A DNA stretch of 12,859 bases from an uncultured Bacilli bacterium. GTDB lineage: Bacteria > Bacillota_I > Bacilli_A > RFN20 > CAG-631. The position numbers and the translations under genes were made by a program. Shown in pieces: positions 1 to 6,379 of this stretch. Under the pieces are notes generated by a model that worked only from the letters and a program-made list of their open reading frames with translations, made no database searches and was not told the DNA's origin. The stretch is from contig CAKPZU010000051.1 in assembly GCA_934215405.1 (NCBI GenBank), positions 1 to 12,859 on the forward strand. Direction: 5' to 3'. Positions within the stretch are counted from its first letter, which is position 1. Each line of letters opens with the position of its first letter.

Positions 1-363
1 TCACTTGCTATTTATAAGGATACTTCTTTAAAGGATGAAGCAATTAAGTTTTTAAATTATTACATGACAAAGGGTAATGAATATATGGCTAAAAAAGGCT
101 TTAATATTCCAGGTAATAAAATTGTTGCAAATAGCAATTCTTATAAAAATCCTGAGGATTCCGCCCTTGCAGCTATCAATCAGTATTTTTTAGATATTGC
201 TAATAATTATACTCACCCAATTGTTTATAATAAATATATTGGTCAAGATACATTTGAAGAAATAGTTGGTAAATATATGTCAAATTATTTATCAAATCCT
301 AAAGGCTCAACTTTACAAGAGGTTTTAGATAATATTGCATCTGATGTTAATAGAGAATTATAA
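1..363 (+). CDS. ABC transporter sugar-binding protein, C-terminal end (partial)
   Basis: This is the last 120 codons of an extracellular solute-binding protein. It is open in frame from base 1 and ends with TAA at 361-363; the start lies outside the window. The visible part has the style of the C-terminal lobe of family-1 (CUT1) sugar-binding lipoproteins: a 'KDEAIKFLNYYMT' helix, a 'GFNIPGNK' segment matching the usual 'G.iPa.k' turn, and a closing amphipathic helix. The signal peptide and lipobox are not visible. Two permease genes follow at once, the first with its SD overlapping this gene's stop codon, so the three form one import operon. The substrate is probably a mono- or oligosaccharide but cannot be specified. 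No ATPase gene is visible; CUT1 systems often share one MsmK/MalK-type ATPase encoded elsewhere. Confidence 0.8.
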   Translation, partial: SLAIYKDTSLKDEAIKFLNYYMTKGNEYMAKKGFNIPGNKIVANSNSYKNPEDSALAAINQYFLDIANNYTHPIVYNKYIGQDTFEEIVGKYMSNYLSNPKGSTLQEVLDNIASDVNREL

Positions 364-374
364 AGGGCGTTTTT

Positions 375-1298
375 ATGAAAAAGATTTCTCATAGTGAAAA
401 AAGTAATAGAATTCACTTTTTCATTTATATAAGTCCTTGGTTAATTGGCTTTGCATGCTTTACAATTGTGCCAATGGTTTTATCAATGATTTATAGCTTT
501 ACAGATGTTAAAATGGCCACTGTAAACTCATCCAAATTGAATTTTATTAACTTTAGAAATTATATTTACATATTTACTGAAGATAAGGACTTTCAAAGGG
601 CTATATTAAATACGTTAGCTTACGCTTTTATAAAGGTTGGCTTACTGGTTATTTTTGCTTTATTACTTGCTTTATTATTAAATCGTAAGGTTTTTGGTCG
701 TAAGATCTTTAGAGTTTTAATTTATTTACCAGCAGTTATTCCAGTTGTTAGTGTTTCTTTACTTTGGAAATTAATATTCACTGGTGGGGAAAATAATGTT
801 GCTAATTATTTTTTAAGTTATTTAGGATTGGCTCCAGTTAATTTCTTTGGTAATGCAACAAGTGCAATGGGAACGATTATCTTTGTTGGTATTTGGAGTG
901 GGCTTGGACCTACTATGTTAATATTACTAGCTGCTATTCAAGGAGTATCATCTGATTTACTAGAAGCTAGTGAGCTTGATGGTGCTAATGCTTTTCATAG
1001 ATTGATATATATTATTATTCCAACAATTTCTAAAGCCTTAGTATTTGTGGTATTAACATCATTAATTTCTTCTCTTCAAGCCTATGCTGAGGTTAAATTA
1101 TTGACTGAAGGTGGACCTGGAAACGCTACTACAACAATGTCTTTGTTAATAGTTGCTAATGCTTTTAAAACATTAGGTAATAAGACGCTTGGTTATGCTT
1201 GTGCTCAAGGCTGGGTTGTATTTTTAATGACTTTTGTTTTTGGCTTAGTATATGTTTTATTATCAACTAAAAAAGAAAAGCAAATTGAAGGGAGATAA
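375..1298 (+). CDS. CUT1-family ABC sugar permease, MalF/UgpA type
   Basis: This 307-residue protein is an inner-membrane subunit of a binding-protein-dependent sugar importer. It has about six hydrophobic segments (roughly residues 15-38, 82-103, 114-135, 165-188, 218-240 and 273-297). The N-terminal 'ISPWLIGF' segment is typical of MalF/UgpA-like subunits. The EAA loop that contacts the ATPase is clear at residues 197-217, beginning 'EASELDGANAF' with the expected Gly and ending in a Pro-containing 'IIIPTI'. Length is normal for the family. The ATG follows an AAAGGG site that overlaps the stop of the binding-protein gene, so translation is probably coupled. The second permease starts 5 nt after this stop. 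Confidence 0.93.
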   Translation: MKKISHSEKSNRIHFFIYISPWLIGFACFTIVPMVLSMIYSFTDVKMATVNSSKLNFINFRNYIYIFTEDKDFQRAILNTLAYAFIKVGLLVIFALLLALLLNRKVFGRKIFRVLIYLPAVIPVVSVSLLWKLIFTGGENNVANYFLSYLGLAPVNFFGNATSAMGTIIFVGIWSGLGPTMLILLAAIQGVSSDLLEASELDGANAFHRLIYIIIPTISKALVFVVLTSLISSLQAYAEVKLLTEGGPGNATTTMSLLIVANAFKTLGNKTLGYACAQGWVVFLMTFVFGLVYVLLSTKKEKQIEGR

Positions 1299-1303
1299 AG
1301 ACT

Positions 1304-2149
1304 ATGACTAACAGAAAAATTAAAGAAAAAGTCATTAATATGTTATTATTTATCGTGGCTTTGCTTATATCTATCTTCTTTGCTTTACCATTCATTTATA
1401 TGATTTTAATGTCTTTAATGAAATCATCAAATGATATATTTACATACCCTCCAAAACTATATTCAGGAGTTTTAAAATTTTCAAATTATTCTGAAGCATT
1501 TAAGGAAATTAATATGGGAAGATTACTTACTAATACATTGATAATGGTGGTTTCTTCAATGGGAATTGGAATTACCTCATCAATTCTTGTGGCCTATGGC
1601 TTTTCAAGATTTAAAAATAAGTATTCAAATATTTTCTTTGTTATTTTGCTTTCAACAATGATGATACCATGGGTTGTAACCATGATACCAGCCTATGCTG
1701 AATTTGAATTTTTAGGTTGGATTGGTACTAGGCTTCCATTAATAATTCCATGGATTGGGGGATCGGCATTTAATGTCTTTATGCTAAAGCAATTTATGGA
1801 TGATGTGCCAAAGGATTTAGATGAAGCTGCTAAGATTGATGGAGCTAACTCTTTTACAATTTTGATTAAAGTATTATTACCGCAAATTACACCATGCTTA
1901 GCAACACTATTAGTATATGCATTTATTAACTCATGGAGTGATTATGTAGGCCCAAGTATTTATTTGCAATCAAATCCAGATTTATATACTTTATCACTTG
2001 GTATGCAAAGATTTTTCTCATCAACAGGTAGTGCTAACTGGACACATGTAATGGCAGCCTCAGTAATCTTTTCACTTCCAATGGTTTTAGTTTTAACGTG
2101 CGCGCAAAAAGCCTTTGTTAGAGGTGTAGTATCATCTGGAATTAAATAA
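1304..2149 (+). CDS. CUT1-family ABC sugar permease, MalG/UgpE type
   Basis: This 281-residue protein is the partner of the upstream MalF-like subunit. Six membrane segments are visible, with the first at residues 12-36. The EAA loop is at residues 173-194 ('DEAAKIDGANSF' and then 'LLPQITP'). The C-terminal 'QKAFVRGVVSSGIK' is the standard end of MalG/UgpE permeases ('Q+.fv.Gl..GavK'), so the gene is intact. An AAGGGAG site lies at the end of the upstream gene, 9 nt before the ATG. The gene ends the sugar-import operon and is followed within a few bases by a long hairpin terminator. Confidence 0.93.
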   Translation: MTNRKIKEKVINMLLFIVALLISIFFALPFIYMILMSLMKSSNDIFTYPPKLYSGVLKFSNYSEAFKEINMGRLLTNTLIMVVSSMGIGITSSILVAYGFSRFKNKYSNIFFVILLSTMMIPWVVTMIPAYAEFEFLGWIGTRLPLIIPWIGGSAFNVFMLKQFMDDVPKDLDEAAKIDGANSFTILIKVLLPQITPCLATLLVYAFINSWSDYVGPSIYLQSNPDLYTLSLGMQRFFSSTGSANWTHVMAASVIFSLPMVLVLTCAQKAFVRGVVSSGIK

Positions 2150-2151
2150 AG

Positions 2152-2215
2152 AAAAAAGTTATTAAGTATCTAATTTTTTTTAAAAACATTAGAATTTAAT
2201 AACTTTTATTTTTCT
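2152..2215. terminator. Bidirectional terminator between converging permease and nfu genes
   Basis: A perfect 12-bp outer stem pairs 2154-2165 with 2196-2207 (AAAAGTTATTAA against TTAATAACTTTT). A small internal loop leads to an inner stem, 2169-2174 with 2188-2193 (TCTAAT/ATTAGA), extended by a T-run facing an A-run. The plus side ends in a TTTTATTTTT tract. The minus side ends in a T-run derived from the A-run at 2152-2157. This suits termination of both converging genes. The nfu stop codon at 2206-2208 lies inside the right arm. Confidence 0.8.
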
Positions 2216-2472
2216 ATTTCAACATTTTCAGTTACTTCTAAAACGTTTGTAACCTTAACAACTCCTGGAACTTCTTCTTTTAATAATGTAGCAACTCCAT
2301 CTTGAAGAGTGCTTTCAATTAAATCGCAACCTGCACAAGCTCCAATCATTCTTACAAAAACCTCACCATCTTGATATTTAACAAATTCAATATCTCCACC
2401 ATCTCTATTTATAAATGGTCTTATTTTTTCAAGAACAGTAATGATTTGATTTACTATTTGCTTATCATCCAT
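2206..2472 (-). CDS. Nfu/NifU C-terminal-domain Fe-S scaffold protein
   Basis: This 88-residue protein is a stand-alone NifU C-terminal (Nfu, YutI-like) domain that carries or transfers Fe-S clusters to apoproteins in the cytoplasm. The diagnostic 'RPFINRDGGDIEFV' strand-turn and the cluster-binding 'GACAGCDLIESTL' motif with Cys46 and Cys49 are both present. Length is normal for the minimal Firmicutes form, which lacks the A-type or IscU domains. The ATG is preceded on the minus strand by an AAGGTGG SD site, and the upstream region carries an extended -10. The gene stands alone. The Fe-S enzymes later in the window (enoate reductase, AcnX) are possible clients, but nothing in the sequence shows that. 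Confidence 0.93.
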   Translation of the reverse strand: MDDKQIVNQIITVLEKIRPFINRDGGDIEFVKYQDGEVFVRMIGACAGCDLIESTLQDGVATLLKEEVPGVVKVTNVLEVTENVEIEK

Positions 2473-2498
2473 TTTAAGCCACCTTCTTTTGCGACATC

Positions 2499-2507
2499 AT
2501 TATATCA
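2499..2507 (-). promoter_or_regulatory. Extended -10 promoter for the nfu gene
   Basis: On the minus strand this reads TGATATAAT, an exact TGnTATAAT extended -10, about 27 nt upstream of the nfu ATG. No good -35 hexamer is found at 17 nt, which is common for extended -10 promoters. Confidence 0.55.
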
Positions 2508-2530
2508 TTATTTTTCTAAAATTCATACAT

Positions 2531-2551
2531 TTTTATGTAAAAAACATAAAA
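2531..2551. repeat. Short inverted repeat between divergent promoters
   Basis: TTTTATG (2531-2537) and CATAAAA (2545-2551) form perfect 7-bp arms around a 7-nt A-rich spacer. The repeat lies between the nfu promoter (minus) and the S1-gene promoter (plus). It could be an operator or just AT-rich chance. No T-run supports a terminator function. Confidence 0.35.
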
Positions 2552-2566
2552 GAAATGAAACATTTA

Positions 2567-2597
2567 TTAAACAAAACATTAAAGCATGTGGTATAAT
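2567..2597 (+). promoter_or_regulatory. Promoter of the S1-domain/pgi operon
   Basis: An exact extended -10, TGGTATAAT, covers 2589-2597. A weak -35-like TTAAAC at 2567-2572 lies 19 nt upstream of the hexamer. The S1-domain ATG is only 19 nt beyond the -10, so the mRNA leader is about a dozen bases. Confidence 0.65.
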
Positions 2598-2615
2598 TAA
2601 AAAGAGGGTTTAAAA

Positions 2616-2990
2616 ATGAAAGAATTTAAAGTTGGTGAAATTATAAAAATTAAAGTAATAGGTTTTCAACATTACGGCATTTTTATAAAATGCTTGGATG
2701 ATGAATCTTATACTGGCTTAATTCATATTTCTGAAATATCTAATGATTTTGTTAAAGATGTTAGCAAATTTGCTAAAATAGATGATATTTTATATGCTAA
2801 GATATTAGCTGTTGATGATACAAATAAGCATATTAAATTATCAATTAAAGCAACACAGCCAAAAAATAGATATCGTTCAAACTATATGAAGCCAAAGTTC
2901 TTAGATAAGTATAAAGATTTTAAACCTCTAAATGACAAATTAAATGAATGGATAATGCAACAATTAAAGGAGAAGAGAAAATATGATTAA
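2616..2990 (+). CDS. S1-domain RNA-binding protein (YugI/CvfD-like)
   Basis: This 124-residue protein has a single S1 RNA-binding domain over residues 4-79: 'KVGEIIKIKVIGFQHYGIFIK', 'GLIHISEIS' and 'KLSIKA' are the classic S1 strands. A basic C-terminal tail of about 45 residues follows. Size and layout match the YugI (general stress protein 13)/CvfD family of small ribosome- or RNA-associated regulators in Firmicutes. An AAGAGG SD sits 8 nt before the ATG. The reading frame overlaps pgi by 8 nt, which implies translational coupling. In Bacillus subtilis yugI also lies close to pgi, so the neighbourhood supports the call. The exact target RNA is not inferable. Confidence 0.85.
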   Translation: MKEFKVGEIIKIKVIGFQHYGIFIKCLDDESYTGLIHISEISNDFVKDVSKFAKIDDILYAKILAVDDTNKHIKLSIKATQPKNRYRSNYMKPKFLDKYKDFKPLNDKLNEWIMQQLKEKRKYD

Positions 2991-4278
2991 TGTCGATTTA
3001 TCAAGAGTTAGCGTTAAGTGTAAAAAAGCTATAAAAGCAATGAAATTAAAAGTTGCTAATATAGATAAAATGATTAATGATAAAACCGGAGAAGGAGCCG
3101 ACTTTTTAGGCTGGACTAACTATCCTGATACTTTAACGCAAGCTGAAGTTAATAGAATTAAAAAGGCTGCAGCTAGAATTAGAGATAATTGTGATGTTTT
3201 AGTTGTTATTGGTATTGGCGGAAGCTATTTAGGCGCAAAAGCAGCTATTGATGCAATTAATGGTATTGTTAATCAACCAAAATGTAAAATTGTATTTATG
3301 GGTAATACACTATCTCCAACATATACTGCTCAAGTATTAAAATCACTTGAAGGTAAAAAGATTGGTATTAATGTTATTTCAAAATCAGGTACAACAACTG
3401 AACCTGCTATAGCTTTTCGCTTGGTTTCTGAACTTGCTAAAAAATGTTGGGGACCAAAAAGATATGCAAAATATGTAATTGCTACAACAGATGCAAGAGT
3501 TGGGGCTTTGCATAGTATGGCTTTTTCTGAAGGATATGAAGAATTTGTAATTCCAGATGATGTAGGTGGAAGATATTCTGTATTTACTCCAGTTGGTTTA
3601 TTCCCAATGGCAGTTGCTGGAATTAACATTGATGAATTTGTTATGGGAGCTAAAGCTGGCGTTAAAGAATATAACAATCCAAATCTTGAAGAAAATGAAG
3701 CTTATAAATATGCTGCAGTTCGTTTTTATGAAAATAATAATGACAAGAAAACTGCTGAATTTTTAATTACTTATGAACCACATTTTACTGCATTAGCAGA
3801 ATGGTGGAAGCAATTATTTGGCGAATCTGAAGGAAAAGATGGCAAAGGATTACTTCCTTGCTCACTATGCTTTTCAACAGATTTACACTCTATGGGTCAA
3901 TTTTGTCAACAAGGTACTCCATGCTTTTTTGAAACAACAATTGCTTTTGGAAAGTATCAAGATGATGTAACAATTCCTCATACATTAGTTGACTTAGATA
4001 AATTAAATTATATTGCCAATAAGCCTTTATCAATGGTTGAAGATATTGCTATGCAAGCTACTATGGATGCTCATTTTATTGATGGTGGACATAATAATGT
4101 TTTAATTGAGCTTGAACAAATGGATGCATACAATTTAGGACAACTTATGTATTTCTTCTGTAAAGCTTGTGCTATGTCTGCATATTTATTAAATGTTAAT
4201 CCATTTAATCAACCAGGTGTAGAAGCTTATAAGTCAAGAATGAAAGAATTATTAAAAAATAGTAAAAATAATAAATAA
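2983..4278 (+). CDS. pgi: Glucose-6-phosphate isomerase
   Basis: This 431-residue cytoplasmic enzyme interconverts glucose 6-phosphate and fructose 6-phosphate in glycolysis and gluconeogenesis. The length fits the short bacterial (Bacillus/Thermotoga) type. The sugar-phosphate-binding 'GIGGSYLGAKA' and 'ISKSGTTTEPA' loops are present, with the 'GGRYSVFTPVGLFPMA' family signature and 'FGESEGKDGKG' containing the catalytic-base region (Glu281/Glu283). His302 in 'DLHSMGQ' and Lys417 in 'QPGVEAYK' match the catalytic His and Lys. All key residues are intact. The start overlaps the end of the S1-domain gene, with an AAAGGAG SD inside that gene. It shares the operon with the S1 protein and probably with the downstream CmpB-family membrane protein, 19 nt further on. 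Confidence 0.97.
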   Translation: MINVDLSRVSVKCKKAIKAMKLKVANIDKMINDKTGEGADFLGWTNYPDTLTQAEVNRIKKAAARIRDNCDVLVVIGIGGSYLGAKAAIDAINGIVNQPKCKIVFMGNTLSPTYTAQVLKSLEGKKIGINVISKSGTTTEPAIAFRLVSELAKKCWGPKRYAKYVIATTDARVGALHSMAFSEGYEEFVIPDDVGGRYSVFTPVGLFPMAVAGINIDEFVMGAKAGVKEYNNPNLEENEAYKYAAVRFYENNNDKKTAEFLITYEPHFTALAEWWKQLFGESEGKDGKGLLPCSLCFSTDLHSMGQFCQQGTPCFFETTIAFGKYQDDVTIPHTLVDLDKLNYIANKPLSMVEDIAMQATMDAHFIDGGHNNVLIELEQMDAYNLGQLMYFFCKACAMSAYLLNVNPFNQPGVEAYKSRMKELLKNSKNNK

Positions 4279-4297
4279 ATCATAAGGAAAAACAAAC

Positions 4298-5014
4298 ATG
4301 GAAATTTTTCTAACGCTTGCCTTCTTATTTATGGTTGGCTCATTATTAGGATGGGTACTTGAATTATTCTTTAGAAGATTTTTTACAGCTAAAAGATGGA
4401 TTAATCCAGGCTTTTTAACAGGTCCTTGTCTTCCAATTTATGGTTTTGGGCTTGCATCCCTTTATGCAATGTCACGAATTGATTTATCCTTTATTGAAAA
4501 TATTTATTTACAAAAAATAACTTTGTTTATAATTATGACAATTATAGTTACTTTAATTGAATATATAGGTGGCTTAATATTTATTAAAGGATTAAAAACA
4601 AAGCTATGGGATTATTCAAAAAGATGGGGTAACATTCAAGGAATTATTTGTCCTTTATTTACATTATTTTGGTTTTTAGGAAGTATGGGATATAATTTAT
4701 TATTAGATAAGTATGTTGTAAAAATGGCAACTTGGTTTACTAATAATATTATGTTTTCTTTCTTTGTTGGTGTTTTCTTTGGAATAATGATTATTGACCT
4801 TGCTATGTCTATTGGCCTTGCAAGTAAAATTAAAAATATTGCTAAGGAATACAATATTGTTGTTAAATGGGAATCTTTAAAGCAATCAATTGCTATGAAA
4901 AAAGAATCATTAAAGGAAAAGGTTCAATTTGTTACACCATTTAAAAATGTTTCCTTAAAGGAAAGTATTCAACATTATATTGAACAATTTAAAGATAAAG
5001 ATAAAAGCAAATAA
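4298..5014 (+). CDS. CmpB-family (PF06541-type) multipass membrane protein
   Basis: This 238-residue protein has about five membrane helices (roughly residues 4-26, 43-60, 73-97, 113-137 and 149-175). A basic cytoplasmic tail of about 60 residues follows. The segment 'GWVLELFFRR' and then 'NPGFLTGPCLPIYGFG' is the hallmark of the family labelled 'putative ABC transporter permease' (ABC_trans_CmpB, PF06541). No ATPase partner is adjacent and the transport label has little direct support, so the function should be treated as unknown. The tail contains three similar short segments ('SLKQSI', 'SLKEKV', 'SLKESI'). A TAAGGA SD lies about 9 nt before the ATG. The infC promoter begins a few bases after the stop, and no clear terminator separates them. 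Confidence 0.8.
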   Translation: MEIFLTLAFLFMVGSLLGWVLELFFRRFFTAKRWINPGFLTGPCLPIYGFGLASLYAMSRIDLSFIENIYLQKITLFIIMTIIVTLIEYIGGLIFIKGLKTKLWDYSKRWGNIQGIICPLFTLFWFLGSMGYNLLLDKYVVKMATWFTNNIMFSFFVGVFFGIMIIDLAMSIGLASKIKNIAKEYNIVVKWESLKQSIAMKKESLKEKVQFVTPFKNVSLKESIQHYIEQFKDKDKSK

Positions 5015-5017
5015 TTA

Positions 5018-5046
5018 TTGACTTTATTTAATCTTTGTAATATAAT
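5018..5046 (+). promoter_or_regulatory. infC operon promoter
   Basis: TTGACT (5018-5023) and TATAAT (5041-5046) are separated by exactly 17 nt, the best sigma-A-type promoter in the window. It fits the strong expression expected for translation-factor and ribosomal-protein genes. Transcription would start near 5053, giving a leader of about 140 nt before infC. Confidence 0.85.
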
Positions 5047-5052
5047 AATTGT

Positions 5053-5176
5053 GCAACGAAAAAGTTGTGGAAAGAAGAGGCGCCCGCTTCTCACCTGATT
5101 TTCATAGAAAATAGGTAAATGTCACAATTTGTAAGAAAAGTATATTTAAGGGCGCATCTTGCGTCCTTTTATTTTT
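5053..5176 (+). ncRNA. L20-type attenuator leader of the infC-rpmI-rplT operon
   Basis: The structured 5' leader probably senses ribosomal protein L20, as known for Firmicutes infC operons. I find three helices around one junction. P1 pairs 5062-5069 with 5123-5130 (8 bp, one G-U). P2 pairs 5073-5077 with 5087-5091 (AGAAG/CTTCT). P3 pairs 5093-5096 and 5098-5103 with 5107-5116 (10 bp, one bulged G). An intrinsic terminator follows at 5148-5176. The P2 loop bases GCGCCC (5080-5085) are a perfect complement of GGGCGC (5150-5155) in the terminator's 5' arm, so pairing there would prevent termination. The regulator and Rfam-style identity are inferred from gene context and recalled leader features. 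The helices are read directly. Confidence 0.75.
5148..5176 (+). terminator. Intrinsic terminator (attenuator) upstream of infC
   Basis: A 9-bp stem pairs 5148-5156 (AAGGGCGCA) with 5160-5168 (TGCGTCCTT), with one G-U pair and a 3-nt loop. TTTTATTTTT follows. Only 20 bases separate it from the infC start, so it acts as a conditional stop inside the leader and not as an operon end. Confidence 0.85.
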
Positions 5177-5196
5177 GTAAGAAAGAGGGTATCATT

Positions 5197-5754
5197 ATCA
5201 ATAATTCATCATTCAACAATAATCGTATGCCAACAAATAAGAATTCTGATTATCTAGTTAACGAATCTATTCGTTTCCCTAAAGTTTTAGTAATTGATGC
5301 AAATGGTAATGCTTTAGGTGTTAAAGATAGAAGAGAAGCTTTAAATATGGCAAAAGAAGCAAATTTAGACTTGCTTTGTATTTCACCACAAGCTACTCCA
5401 CCAGTATGTAAAATACTAGATTTTGGAAAGCATAGATATCAATTAGAAAAGAAAAGAAAAGAAAAGAAAAAGAAACAAAAAGCAATGATTCAAGATGTTA
5501 AGCAAATTCAATTGAGTCCTGTTATTGATACACATGACATTGAAACTAAAGCAAGACATTCAACAAACTTTTTGAAAAACGGCGACAAAGTTCGCGTTGT
5601 TGTTCGCTTTAAAGGAAGACAAATGGCACACCCTGAAGTTGGTGAGGAAGTAATGAACCGTTTTATTACAATGTGTTCAGAAGTTGGAGTTGTTGAAAAA
5701 AAGCCAGTTATGGATGGTAGAAATCTAATAGCTACTTTAACTCCAAAGAAATAA
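5197..5754 (+). CDS. infC: Translation initiation factor IF-3, probable AUC start
   Basis: IF-3 binds the 30S subunit, keeps 50S away and checks start-codon pairing. The N-terminal domain ('YLVNESIRFPKVLVIDANG', 'CKILDFGKHRYQ'), a long Lys-rich linker ('EKKRKEKKKKQK') and the C-terminal domain ('HDIETKARH', 'VVVRFKGRQMAHPE') are all present. The only in-frame ATG codons are 5119, which lies upstream of the attenuator terminator, and 5227, which has no SD. AAGAGG at 5183-5188 stands exactly 8 nt before ATC at 5197. The same SD and spacing precede the S1-domain gene's ATG. ATT at 5194 is the main alternative (5-nt spacing). Rare AUU/AUC/AUA starts are an established IF-3 autoregulation device. 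The product would be 185 residues. rpmI follows 17 nt after the stop. Confidence 0.93.
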   Translation: MNNSSFNNNRMPTNKNSDYLVNESIRFPKVLVIDANGNALGVKDRREALNMAKEANLDLLCISPQATPPVCKILDFGKHRYQLEKKRKEKKKKQKAMIQDVKQIQLSPVIDTHDIETKARHSTNFLKNGDKVRVVVRFKGRQMAHPEVGEEVMNRFITMCSEVGVVEKKPVMDGRNLIATLTPKK

Positions 5755-5771
5755 TTGAGGAGGAAATAAAT

Positions 5772-5966
5772 ATGCCAAAAATGAAATCAAGAAAAGCTTT
5801 AACTAAGAGAGTAAGAGTTACAGGCACTGGAAAATTAAAAAGAAAATGTGCTAATATGTCTCACTTAGCACCTATTAGATCACAAAAACAAAAAAGACAT
5901 TTAAGTAAAGCAAGATTAGTTCACGAAACAGATGCAAAGAGACTAATGCCTTGCATTCAAAAGTAG
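5772..5966 (+). CDS. rpmI: 50S ribosomal protein L35 (bL35)
   Basis: This 64-residue, highly basic 50S subunit protein starts 'MPKMKSRKALTKR' and contains 'GTGKLKRKCANMSHL' and 'SQKQKRHLSKA', all diagnostic of bL35. A full AGGAGG SD lies 8 nt before the ATG. It is the middle gene of infC-rpmI-rplT and ends with TAG, one of two TAG stops in the window. rplT begins 12 nt later. It is presumably controlled by the infC leader attenuator. Confidence 0.97.
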   Translation: MPKMKSRKALTKRVRVTGTGKLKRKCANMSHLAPIRSQKQKRHLSKARLVHETDAKRLMPCIQK

Positions 5967-5978
5967 GAGGAAAAGAAT

Positions 5979-6338
5979 ATGAGAGTAAAAGGTGGACCAG
6001 CTACTAGAAATAGAAGAAAAAAAGTTTTAAAATTAGCAAAGGGTTATTATGGTTCAAAACATCTTCTTTTTAGAACTGCTAAACAACAAGTAACTAAAGG
6101 CTTATACTATGCTTTTAGAGATAGAAAGCAAACAAAGAGAAACTTTAGAAAATTATGGATTGTTAGAATTAATGCTGCTGCTAATCAATGTGAAATGAAT
6201 TATTCAACATTAATGCATGGATTAAAGCTTGCTAAGATTGATATCAACCGTAAGATGCTATCAGAACTTGCAATCAACGATTTTGCTGCTTTTGCAAAGC
6301 TAGCTGAAAAAGCAAAAAAAGCTTTAGCTAAGGCTTAA
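5979..6338 (+). CDS. rplT: 50S ribosomal protein L20 (bL20)
   Basis: This 119-residue protein is an early-binding 50S assembly protein and, in Firmicutes, the autoregulator of its own operon through the infC leader. The basic N-terminal extension ('MRVKGGPATRNRRKKVLKLAKGYYGSK') and the globular C-terminal domain ('LWIVRINAA', 'LMHGLKLAKIDINRKMLSELA') are typical and intact. A perfect AGGAGG SD precedes the ATG by 8 nt. A strong bidirectional terminator follows within 10 nt and closes the operon. Confidence 0.97.
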   Translation: MRVKGGPATRNRRKKVLKLAKGYYGSKHLLFRTAKQQVTKGLYYAFRDRKQTKRNFRKLWIVRINAAANQCEMNYSTLMHGLKLAKIDINRKMLSELAINDFAAFAKLAEKAKKALAKA

Positions 6339-6345
6339 TAATTAT

Positions 6346-6379
6346 AAAAAAACTCTCGCAGAAATGTGAGAGTTTTTTT
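6346..6379. terminator. Bidirectional terminator between rplT and the HD-domain gene
   Basis: CTCTCGCA (6353-6360) pairs with TGTGAGAG (6365-6372) around a GAAA loop, with one G-U pair. A7 (6346-6352) and T7 (6373-6379) flank the stem, so each strand ends in a T-run. It serves rplT on the plus strand. It also serves the HD-domain gene on the minus strand, whose stop codon is at 6380-6382. Confidence 0.93.

Noticed and set aside
3330..3677. 115-codon minus-strand open frame inside pgi
   Set aside because: It is wholly within a well-conserved pgi gene on the other strand, with no recognisable motif. It is a shadow frame.
4995..5036. Possible terminator after the CmpB-family gene (ATAAAG/CTTTAT and AAAGAT/ATCTTT repeats)
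   Set aside because: The stems are short and A-T only, are followed by no T-run, and overlap the infC promoter. Read-through into infC cannot be excluded.
5119..5196. Longer infC reading frame beginning at ATG 5119
   Set aside because: It would translate through the leader helices and the attenuator terminator (5148-5176). It has no SD, and it adds residues unlike any IF-3 N-terminus.
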